Assembly: GCF_014333425.1 (NCBI RefSeq)
Contig: NZ_JACRYT010000004.1
Coordinates: 62,001-126,000 of the forward strand
From: Zhenpiania hominis
GTDB taxonomy: Bacteria; Bacillota; Clostridia; Peptostreptococcales; Anaerovoracaceae
Reading direction: 5' to 3'
DNA: 64,000 nt
Position numbers and translations under genes: made by a program. Below are positions 57,810 through 64,000 of the stretch, in pieces (positions within the stretch are counted from its first letter, which is position 1; every line of letters begins with the position of its first letter). The notes beneath the pieces are model-generated. The model saw only the letters and a program-made list of their open reading frames with translations. It was not told the origin of the DNA and ran no database searches.

Positions 57810-57914
57810 CTATGCGCGCCATTTCTCTTTGGTTGCAAGTTTTCGGTTTAGTGCCTGGATTCGCAATATATTTTTTCTTCTTTTTACGGATTGAGGTATG
57901 AATTCCTGGCTTTT

Positions 57915-59072
57915 TTATGCCAGCTGAAAATAGTATTTTGGGATAGAATTCATAAACGCGCTGACATTTTCATGTCTGGCTGTTACAGGCAGCGTGCATC
58001 CGGAACCCAGAATAAAACCGCCATCTGCGCCGATGGTATCGATCAGTTTAAAACAGTAGCGTTCCATGTCCTCGGTATTGCCGAAGGTGAAAAGCTTGGC
58101 AGGCACATCTCCGCACAGGCAGGTGTGACCGCCCAGAATTTTTTTTGCATGAAAAATGTCCGTATAGCTGTCCAATTCGATAATCACTTTCTTAGGAGGA
58201 AGTTCTTTGAAGTATTCAAGGTTTCGTATCCAGTTTCCATCAAGGTGAAATACTGGCGTGACTCCCTTTGCGATGATTTTTTTTGCGGACCAGGAAAGGG
58301 AAGGCCAGAACACCTTCTCGAAAATTTTGTTCGAAAAAAATTCTCCGGAAAGCCTGGGCGGACCGATCATAATTCGTGGGATCCCCGTTTCTTCCGCGGT
58401 TTTCAGACAACCCTCTGTCAACTCTCTGGTTCCGATCATCACACATTCGGCCATTTGGTCCGGGTCGGAATACAAATCGTGAATAAAATTAGAAAATTTC
58501 CTGAGGTTTGAAAAGTGGGAAGCGGGAAAATACAAATGCGCCCCGTACAGGAAAGTCTGGCCACATTCCTGCGCGGAAGCAACTTCTTTTTTGTGCATAT
58601 TCAACATCTGCCGCTCTGCTTTGAGGACATCCTCCTCCGAGGCGGCGTAGGTTCTTTTATAAAATTCAAGCAGATATTGCCGATAACTGTGTTGCAAAAT
58701 AATTGCATAATCCTTTTGCTGCATATATTCATCTTCAATAAACTGAAACTCCGAAAATTTGCCCCCTTTGTCATACATGGCAGCAGGAATTTTCATTTTC
58801 ATGAGCCCGATGATATTTTGGTATGGCGCGTGATGCAGGAAATAGAGAGAACGCCGGATGTTGAAGACGCGGTAATCCGCCCGGAGCATCTTGAAAATTC
58901 GCTGATACAAATCCCGATTGTTCAAAAAATCAAAAGTGGAGACATTGGCGTAACGCGCCGCGTAGCACTCGATCAGCGGCGCACAGGAAACCGGGTAAAT
59001 CGGTCTGTGTTCGATTGCGGCAGTAATTCGCTTTTCTTGATAAGCCTGCTCCATCGGATAAGTTTGTCCCAT
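57915..59072 (-). CDS. UroD-family corrinoid-dependent methyltransferase (substrate side)
   Basis: This protein of about 385 residues belongs to the uroporphyrinogen decarboxylase-like family, which in anaerobes transfers methyl groups to or from corrinoid proteins. Recognisable pieces are PVFHLDGNW, KKVIIELDSYTDIFHAKK and CLCGDVPAKLF. At the HxCG zinc position of MtaA/MtbA it has FHLDGNW, so it resembles substrate:corrinoid methyltransferases such as O-demethylase components rather than CoM/THF enzymes. The start is ATG 59072 with GGAGG 10 bases upstream; ATG 59081 is alternative. It is the last gene of a four-gene minus-strand operon. Confidence 0.78.
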   Translation of the reverse strand: MGQTYPMEQAYQEKRITAAIEHRPIYPVSCAPLIECYAARYANVSTFDFLNNRDLYQRIFKMLRADYRVFNIRRSLYFLHHAPYQNIIGLMKMKIPAAMYDKGGKFSEFQFIEDEYMQQKDYAIILQHSYRQYLLEFYKRTYAASEEDVLKAERQMLNMHKKEVASAQECGQTFLYGAHLYFPASHFSNLRKFSNFIHDLYSDPDQMAECVMIGTRELTEGCLKTAEETGIPRIMIGPPRLSGEFFSNKIFEKVFWPSLSWSAKKIIAKGVTPVFHLDGNWIRNLEYFKELPPKKVIIELDSYTDIFHAKKILGGHTCLCGDVPAKLFTFGNTEDMERYCFKLIDTIGADGGFILGSGCTLPVTARHENVSAFMNSIPKYYFQLA

Positions 59073-59091
59073 ATTCGCCATGCCTCCTCTG

Positions 59092-59781
59092 CTATCTAGC
59101 TTCAAGACTGTTGATGGTTTCGCCATGGCCCAGATGATCGTACGTGATCTCTGTATGTGGTGGGATCACATGGAATTCGGTCCCCCAGCGCCCGGAACCG
59201 ATCCCTTCAAACAGGCGCTCCAGCGCCGCAACAGTGCCTTTTGACACCGTCAGATCCAAGCCAAGCGCATCAGCGATTTCTTCCGCTTCCGGAAGGTACT
59301 CATCTACAGGATAGGCTCCGGTATCAATGAGCATCAGCTGCTGATAGTTCGCAAACATACGCTTCATAATGCGGTACGCGTTTTTTTCATTGTATCGCCT
59401 GGTATAAAATTCGATCTCATTTTTTATGCTCTTTTCACTAGAGAGCCACCCGCGTGTCAGATAGTAACAGCCACAGTTGTGTGTCGGTTTGTCCTGGTTG
59501 CACAAAATCATTTCCGTACAATCGTTGAAGGCGGGGATGACGGCGCGCGCATTGCCGGTTGTAATATGAATAAACGCGTTTCCGCATAATCCAAAGGCAA
59601 AAACGATCGTATCAACATTATCAGTTTGATCGATAGCGCTCTGAAGATAGGCGCGGAGTTTTTCCGGATATGTATGCAGCTGGTTGTCAACCCAGATAAC
59701 CGGGGTATTACAACCGGTGTTTTTTAAGGCGAGAACAACTTCGTCGCGAATCATTTCGCAGGCATAAATTATAGTAGACAT
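59092..59781 (-). CDS. DUF1638 protein of a corrinoid methyltransferase operon
   Basis: This 229-residue protein has the DUF1638 signature pieces: STIIYACEMIRDEV at the start, FAFGLCGNAF, NCGCYYLTRGW, and LIDTGAYPVDEY. The family often lies beside corrinoid methyltransferase genes, but its activity is not established. Conserved Cys residues (LCGN, NCGCYY) suggest metal or corrinoid contact. It sits between the methyltransferase gene (20 bases) and the corrinoid protein gene (24 bases). Confidence 0.85.
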   Translation of the reverse strand: MSTIIYACEMIRDEVVLALKNTGCNTPVIWVDNQLHTYPEKLRAYLQSAIDQTDNVDTIVFAFGLCGNAFIHITTGNARAVIPAFNDCTEMILCNQDKPTHNCGCYYLTRGWLSSEKSIKNEIEFYTRRYNEKNAYRIMKRMFANYQQLMLIDTGAYPVDEYLPEAEEIADALGLDLTVSKGTVAALERLFEGIGSGRWGTEFHVIPPHTEITYDHLGHGETINSLEAR

Positions 59782-59804
59782 CTTCGTACCCTCCTGCTTT
59801 TTCG

Positions 59805-60440
59805 TTAATTTCCAGTTAAAATTTTTTTAAAGATATCGTAACCGGAAACGAGATCATTTACCCAATTATCCGCTCTTGTAAAACGGCAGACATCTTTATC
59901 TACAGCGCCGCAGATTACCACATGAACCCGGTCCCGAAGCCCGGATGTTTCCAGCAGATTGATGGTTTCTTTCATGGAATCGTAAGACTCGGATACCAGG
60001 CCGGATAGAAACAGCAGAACCTTATTATACTGAGCGACCTGCTTCACAATCTCCTGCGGCGGGATGTCCACGCCGAGATCTTCTATCTCTACCCCCCGTG
60101 ACAGGAAATAGGTTTTGGAAAGGTTTTTTCCAATGTCATGGATGTCCCCTTTTACGGTTGCGGCAATGACCTTTACTTGCAATTTTTCCGGCAGAGAAAC
60201 ATCACATGGATCCGAAAAATCCAGAATACCAATGACGCTTTCAAAAATAATACCTGCCATGATCAGGTCGGCGATAAAATATTCGCCGCTGTCATATGCA
60301 TCGCTGATAAGAGAGATACCTTGCTGTATCTGATTGACAATCGAAAGACTGTTTTCACCGATAGCGATTTTTTCCTGAACCAGTTCGAGAACTAGATCTT
60401 CATCGAGTTCATAAACTGCCTGGATTAAATCTTTTTTCAT
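59805..60440 (-). CDS. Corrinoid-binding methyl carrier protein (MtaC/MtbC type)
   Basis: This 211-residue protein has the helical cap domain (residues 1-80) and the B12-binding Rossmann domain with DIHDIG (residues 99-104), where the His is the lower cobalt ligand. The nucleotide-loop region reads LFLSGLVSESYDSM, more divergent than in the second copy at 61375. It carries methyl groups between the paired methyltransferases. AGGAG lies about 7 bases before the ATG. It follows the GntR gene by 17 bases. Confidence 0.93.
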   Translation of the reverse strand: MKKDLIQAVYELDEDLVLELVQEKIAIGENSLSIVNQIQQGISLISDAYDSGEYFIADLIMAGIIFESVIGILDFSDPCDVSLPEKLQVKVIAATVKGDIHDIGKNLSKTYFLSRGVEIEDLGVDIPPQEIVKQVAQYNKVLLFLSGLVSESYDSMKETINLLETSGLRDRVHVVICGAVDKDVCRFTRADNWVNDLVSGYDIFKKILTGN

Positions 60441-60457
60441 AACACGAATCTCCTGCT

Positions 60458-61159
60458 TTATAATAATGATTCAGCCGTTAATTTGCTGTATTCGGACAGT
60501 ATAAACATTTTCCCCCAAAGAATCGGAACCTGCTCACGGTCGTGAAAACTCTGGGAAATCACAAGGACAGAATCGGGCGCGCTGAGTTGAAAGATCTGCA
60601 TCAGAGTTTCATCTGTCAGCATTGTACTCAATTCAATACTTTTTTCAAGGGCAAAGGGATAACGTTTTTCATACGCCTTGTCGGGGTGGGTCGCGTATCC
60701 AATGACTTCTTCGATGAGAGGACTCCCTTTACGATAGGGCAGATATTTCTGCGACCAGGCCGCGATTTTCTGGTTTGCGTAGTAAAGATGCTCCAGTACA
60801 ATGGCTTTTTCTTTTTCATGAAGCTTTAGACGGAGCCGGATATCATCATCCGGGCGGACAATGGTAGAAGTTTTCAGCCGGATCTGATCTATCGTCACTT
60901 CGGTAAACTGATTGCTGTCGCAGCGCAGAATATATTGATCTATAGTAGGGCGGTTTACAAAATAGCCTTTTCCGGGAACGGAAGAAATATATCCTTCGCT
61001 CAGCAGGATGTTGAGCGCTTTGCGGATACTCATACGGCTCATGGAGTACTCCTGGCACAGAGCGTTTTCCGATGGGAGCATGTCCATGGGGCACAATTTT
61101 CCAATTTGTATTTTTTTCAGAATATCTTCTTTGACCTGCAGATATTTTGCTTGTGCCAT
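60458..61159 (-). CDS. GntR-family regulator, HutC subfamily with UTRA domain
   Basis: This 233-residue protein has the winged HTH at residues 6-70 (YLQVKEDILKKIQIGKLCP, LPSENALCQEYSMSRMSIRK, VPGKGYFV). The UTRA sensor follows (TIVRPDDDIRLRLKLHEKEK, ALEKSIELST). The start is ATG 61159. It is the first gene of the minus-strand arm and lies between the two corrinoid operons, so it is the likely controller of both. Matching sites are at 61185-61196 and 61319-61332. Confidence 0.9.
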   Translation of the reverse strand: MAQAKYLQVKEDILKKIQIGKLCPMDMLPSENALCQEYSMSRMSIRKALNILLSEGYISSVPGKGYFVNRPTIDQYILRCDSNQFTEVTIDQIRLKTSTIVRPDDDIRLRLKLHEKEKAIVLEHLYYANQKIAAWSQKYLPYRKGSPLIEEVIGYATHPDKAYEKRYPFALEKSIELSTMLTDETLMQIFQLSAPDSVLVISQSFHDREQVPILWGKMFILSEYSKLTAESLL

Positions 61160-61184
61160 GAAAGAGGAGTCCTTTCTGTGTAAG

Positions 61185-61196
61185 TTGTATATACAG
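61185..61196. promoter_or_regulatory. Candidate GntR operator, minus-strand arm
   Basis: TTGTATATACAG matches 11 of 12 bases of the palindrome at 61320-61331. It lies just downstream of the minus-strand -10, between promoter and gntR start. Confidence 0.6.
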
Positions 61197-61197
61197 C

Positions 61198-61227
61198 ATG
61201 ATAACATTAAACCGCTTTGCTTGGCAA
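61198..61227 (-). promoter_or_regulatory. Promoter of the gntR-corrinoid operon
   Basis: On the minus strand TTGCCA (61227-61222) and TATCAT (61203-61198) are 18 bases apart. Confidence 0.6.
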
Positions 61228-61276
61228 TTACTTTGCGGGAAAAAGAAAAGTTTTCTTAGAATTATCGATTCGGATG

Positions 61277-61305
61277 TTGACAGACGGATCGGAACCGTGT
61301 ATAGT
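61277..61305 (+). promoter_or_regulatory. Promoter of the plus-strand corrinoid operon
   Basis: TTGACA (61277-61282) and TATAGT (61300-61305), spacer 17. The predicted start site is just before the operator at 61319. Confidence 0.85.
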
Positions 61306-61318
61306 AACAACAAGATAA

Positions 61319-61341
61319 CTTGTATATACAAGTATATACAA
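61319..61341. promoter_or_regulatory. Candidate GntR operator, plus-strand arm
   Basis: CTTGTATATACAAG (61319-61332) is a perfect 14-bp palindrome. A second overlapping half, TATATACAA, ends at 61341. It lies just after the expected transcription start. Confidence 0.7.
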
Positions 61342-61374
61342 AAGGACGTGGAGCATATTCAGAAAGGATGATGG

Positions 61375-62019
61375 ATGATGGAAAATAAGTTTGAACTTAT
61401 CGCTAACGCATTAGGAGAACTGGACGAAGAGCAGTTTATGGAAGAACTGAATGCGCTGATCAAAGCGGATCCAACAGAAGATACTGCGAACGAAGCAGTG
61501 AAAGCGTGCGCGAAAGGCATGGAGATCGTTGGCAACTATTTTGAAGAGGAAGAGTACTTTGTCGGGGATCTGATTTTCGCGGCAGATATTCTGACAAACG
61601 GGTTCGACTTGCTGGCTCCTTACCTGGCGACAGACGGAGGCGACAAAATTGGAAAAATCGTATTAGGTTCCGCCCCCGGGGATCTGCATGATATCGGAAA
61701 GAACATCTTTATGAAAATGGCTGAAGCGGCAGGGTTCGAAGTGTTTGATCTGGGAGTTGATGTCGCGCCGGAGAAATTTGTAGAAAAAGTGAAAGAAGTA
61801 AACGCTGACATTGTGGGTATTAGCGGACTCCTGACATTATCGCTTGATACTATGGGAGATGTTATCAACGCCCTTAAGGAGGCAGGCATCCGAGATAATG
61901 TGAAAGTAATGATTGGTGGAAATCCTGTAACAGAAGCTGTTATGCTCAGAGTTGGTGCAGACGCGTACAGTACGAACGCGTCTACAGGGGTTAAACAATG
62001 CAAAGAGTGGGTGATGTAA
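61375..62019 (+). CDS. Corrinoid-binding methyl carrier protein (second copy)
   Basis: This 214-residue protein has the same architecture as the minus-strand copy: a helical cap, then B12-binding motif DLHDIG (residues 103-108) and the canonical GISGLLTLSLDTM and IGGNPVTEAV nucleotide-loop regions. It is closer to the family norm than the other copy. It starts at ATG 61375 (or 61378) with AAAGGA upstream. The next gene, a UroD-type methyltransferase, begins 1 base after its stop. Confidence 0.95.
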   Translation: MMENKFELIANALGELDEEQFMEELNALIKADPTEDTANEAVKACAKGMEIVGNYFEEEEYFVGDLIFAADILTNGFDLLAPYLATDGGDKIGKIVLGSAPGDLHDIGKNIFMKMAEAAGFEVFDLGVDVAPEKFVEKVKEVNADIVGISGLLTLSLDTMGDVINALKEAGIRDNVKVMIGGNPVTEAVMLRVGADAYSTNASTGVKQCKEWVM

Positions 62020-62020
62020 G

Positions 62021-63199
62021 ATGACAGATATGCGGAAATTATATAATGAAAGATGTGAGCGTGTTGCCAATGCGATCAAACATACTCCCGGAGACAGAGT
62101 CCCTGTTTCCGCGATGATCGAAACATGGGCAGGTCATACAATCGGACAAAATGTTGTTGATCAGGCGTACGATTATTCTAAGCTCAGAGAAGCGAATATC
62201 GCTATGGCCAGAGAATTGGGAGTTGATGTTCTCCCTCCTCCTCTTGGGGTAAGATGCGGGAATCTGTATACCGCAGGCGCGTCAAATGAATTCTTTTTCT
62301 TTGATAAAGAGGGGAAATCATACAATTCTGTACAGCATACTGAGGCGCCTGGCGGAGTTATGAGGGCTGAAGAGTATCCCGAACTGATCGCGGATCCATA
62401 TAAATTTATCCTTGAAAAGCAGTTGCCTAGAAGATACAGAGAACTTGACACAACGCCGGAACATAAGGCGATGGTACTGGCGCAATGCGCAATGACGTAT
62501 CAGACTTATATGGCTGAGGCGGTTGCGAAGCTGGGTGGTATCTTAGCGGAAGAATATGGAATGCCTCTTCTTTTCAAGGGAAGCACAGAAATGCCCATGG
62601 ATTGTCTGATGGATTATTTTAGAGGGTTCAAAGGCATTAGTATGGACATTAAGAGAAGAAAAGAAGAAGTCATCGCGGCTTGCGAAGCGCTCTACCCATT
62701 AATGATCAAACGAGCGATCCACGGAGTAGAAGCAGGTATCTTCCCTACCATATTCATACCGCTCCATATCCCTACCTATCTGCGGCCCAAAGACTTTGAA
62801 AAGTTCTATTGGCCGACGTTTAAGAAGATGATTGATACAATGGTGGAAAATGATATTACACCGCATTTGTTTATGGAAGGCAACTGGGAGCCATACTATG
62901 ACTTTATCAACCAGCTTCCGAAGCGCAAAGTTGTTGGACTTATCGAAAGCGGCGACTTTAAAAAAGCGAAAAAAGCTATTGGCGATACGATTTGCATTAT
63001 GGGCGGTATGCCGACGGATGTCATTAATAACAGCAGCAAGGAAGAAGCGATTAACTACGCAAAGCAGTTGGTTGATGATCTGGCTCCGGGAGGCGGTTAT
63101 ATTTTCGCTTTGGATAAAGTGCTCATCGCGCCAAACGATGCCAATATGGACACTTTAAAGGCAGTATTTGAGGCCGTAAAAGAATACGGTAAGTATTAA
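62021..63199 (+). CDS. UroD-family corrinoid-dependent methyltransferase (plus arm)
   Basis: This 392-residue uroporphyrinogen decarboxylase-like protein contains GDRVPVSAMIETWAG near the start, PLLFKGSTEMPMDC, and ITPHLFMEGNWEPYYDF, followed by GLIESGDFKKAKK. At the HxCG zinc position it has HLFMEGNW, so no Cys ligand is seen there, as in the minus-strand enzyme. Its methyl substrate is unknown. It is translationally coupled to the corrinoid protein gene and precedes a 54-residue gene by 15 bases. Confidence 0.8.
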   Translation: MTDMRKLYNERCERVANAIKHTPGDRVPVSAMIETWAGHTIGQNVVDQAYDYSKLREANIAMARELGVDVLPPPLGVRCGNLYTAGASNEFFFFDKEGKSYNSVQHTEAPGGVMRAEEYPELIADPYKFILEKQLPRRYRELDTTPEHKAMVLAQCAMTYQTYMAEAVAKLGGILAEEYGMPLLFKGSTEMPMDCLMDYFRGFKGISMDIKRRKEEVIAACEALYPLMIKRAIHGVEAGIFPTIFIPLHIPTYLRPKDFEKFYWPTFKKMIDTMVENDITPHLFMEGNWEPYYDFINQLPKRKVVGLIESGDFKKAKKAIGDTICIMGGMPTDVINNSSKEEAINYAKQLVDDLAPGGGYIFALDKVLIAPNDANMDTLKAVFEAVKEYGKY

Positions 63200-63214
63200 T
63201 GTCAGGAGGATGCA

Positions 63215-63379
63215 ATGATAATTAAAACACCACCGATCGAATCGGAATTATTTCTGACCTGGGAAAAATATATCGAAAAATATCCGGAGTACGCTAATGC
63301 GCCAGACATAGTAAAAGAACAGTATGAAAAAGAAGTCGACGACCTTTTTGCTGCTGTCATACTTATGTCATCATTCTAA
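63215..63379 (+). CDS. 54-residue protein of unknown function in the methyltransferase operon
   Basis: A short frame from ATG 63215 has AGGAGG 5 bases upstream and ends 14 bases before the next gene, which has its own AAGGGGG site. The protein begins MIIKTPPIESELFLTWEKYI, is acidic in the middle (EKEVDDLFAA) and ends in a short hydrophobic stretch (AAVILMSSF). Its operon position and ribosome site make it convincing as a gene. I do not recognise a family. Confidence 0.7.
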   Translation: MIIKTPPIESELFLTWEKYIEKYPEYANAPDIVKEQYEKEVDDLFAAVILMSSF

Positions 63380-63393
63380 AGGGGGCGCAAGAA

Positions 63394-64000
63394 ATGAAAC
63401 GCCAGATGAGCAAATGGTTGGAAGAATACAGGAATGCAGCGGAAAAAAAGGCAATGCCGATACTTTCTTTTCCTGGCAAGACTTTGATAGACGCGGAACT
63501 GGATGCTCTTGTTCACAGCGGAAGACTGCAGGCCGATTGTATGGAAGCTGTCGCAAAAGCGTTTCCTCAGGCAGCGGCGACGGTAAGCCTGATGGATCTT
63601 TCTGTTGAAGCGGAAGCCTTCGGCAGCAAAATTTTTTTCAATAACACAGAACCGCCGGCTGTAATTGATTCCATAATCGAAACGGAAGAGGATGTAGACG
63701 CGCTCAGGGTTCCTGAAGTAGGAGAAGGCAGAACAGGTGAATGTGTTGAGGGCATCAGGCTGGCTTGTGAAAAGATAACGGATAGACCTGTGTTGGCGGG
63801 AATTATCGGACCGTTTACACTTGCGGGAAGGCTTATGGACATGTCAAAGACCATGATTGCATGCAGAAAAAAGCCAGATATGCTGCATAAGCTGCTTGAA
63901 AAGAACACAGAATTCCTAATTAAGTATGTATTGGCTATGAAAGCGGCCGGCGCAAATGGTGTTGTAATGGCTGAGCCTGCGGCAGGATTAATTAATCCGA
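63394..64000 (+). CDS. UroD/MtaA-like methyltransferase, 3' end outside window
   Basis: The frame is open from ATG 63394 to the end of the window, 202 codons. It begins MKRQMSKWLEEYRNAAEKKA and continues MPILSFPGKTLID, QAAATVSLMDLSVEAEAFG, GPFTLAGRLMDMSKTM, and AAGANGVVMAEPAAGLINP. These are typical of the MtaA/CmuA-type methylcobamide methyltransferases. The zinc ligands that would settle which side of the reaction it serves lie beyond the window. AAGGGGG precedes the ATG by 9 bases. Confidence 0.85.
   Translation, partial: MKRQMSKWLEEYRNAAEKKAMPILSFPGKTLIDAELDALVHSGRLQADCMEAVAKAFPQAAATVSLMDLSVEAEAFGSKIFFNNTEPPAVIDSIIETEEDVDALRVPEVGEGRTGECVEGIRLACEKITDRPVLAGIIGPFTLAGRLMDMSKTMIACRKKPDMLHKLLEKNTEFLIKYVLAMKAAGANGVVMAEPAAGLINP

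Overview
The window reads as chromosomal DNA of a strictly anaerobic Bacillota, most likely of class Clostridia (inference). The reasons are a single-chain pyruvate:ferredoxin oxidoreductase, a [NiFe]-hydrogenase maturation operon, corrinoid methyltransferase genes, a ferredoxin-type PyrK/PyrD1B pair, strong AAGGAGG ribosome sites and many U-tailed terminators. No rRNA, tRNA, phage, insertion sequence or CRISPR array was seen. Both ends cut through genes: EF-Tu on the left and a methyltransferase on the right.

Layout. 1-7.1 kb: end of tuf, nifJ, a small HTH regulator, and an agmatinase-type ureohydrolase divergent from a LuxR-type regulator. 7.2-13.2 kb: hypA-hypB-hypF-ybaK-hypC-hypD-hypE, a full set of Ni-Fe(CN)2CO maturation genes with no hydrogenase structural gene in view. 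13.2-16.5 kb: GntR regulator, DDAH-type amidinohydrolase and an APC permease, probably for arginine or methylarginine use. 16.6-18.3 kb: a pRiA4b-ORF3-like protein. 18.4-24.0 kb: the UMP operon pyrC-K-D-F-E-B-I.

24.2-37.6 kb is the most unusual block. Two related RNA elements that look like the Moco/Tuco (molybdenum/tungsten cofactor) riboswitch class precede, respectively, a SAM methyltransferase and a long operon. The operon encodes a FecB-like lipoprotein, two FecCD permeases, an ATPase, a MoxR ATPase, a DUF58 protein, a DUF4129-like membrane protein and a secreted binding-like protein with Ig-like and FN3-like domains. moeA follows. I infer a molybdate/tungstate (or related) uptake and cofactor locus with an unrecognised surface component.

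37.9-57.7 kb is mostly housekeeping: muramoyl amidase, Hanks kinase, HTH protein, TypA, MscS, pyruvate carboxylase, a DUF975/CmpB fusion, lipoate ligase, a TDT-family transporter, two aldo-keto reductases with LysR and MerR regulators, an FAD oxidoreductase, and an Mrp/NBP35 ATPase followed by a 35-residue membrane peptide.

57.9-64 kb holds a divergent corrinoid methyltransferase locus. A GntR/UTRA regulator lies between two arms, each with a corrinoid protein and a UroD-fold methyltransferase. One arm adds a DUF1638 protein; the other adds a 54-residue unknown and a second, truncated UroD-type methyltransferase. Matching TTGTATATACA(A/G) sites lie in both promoters. The methyl donor cannot be read from the sequence.
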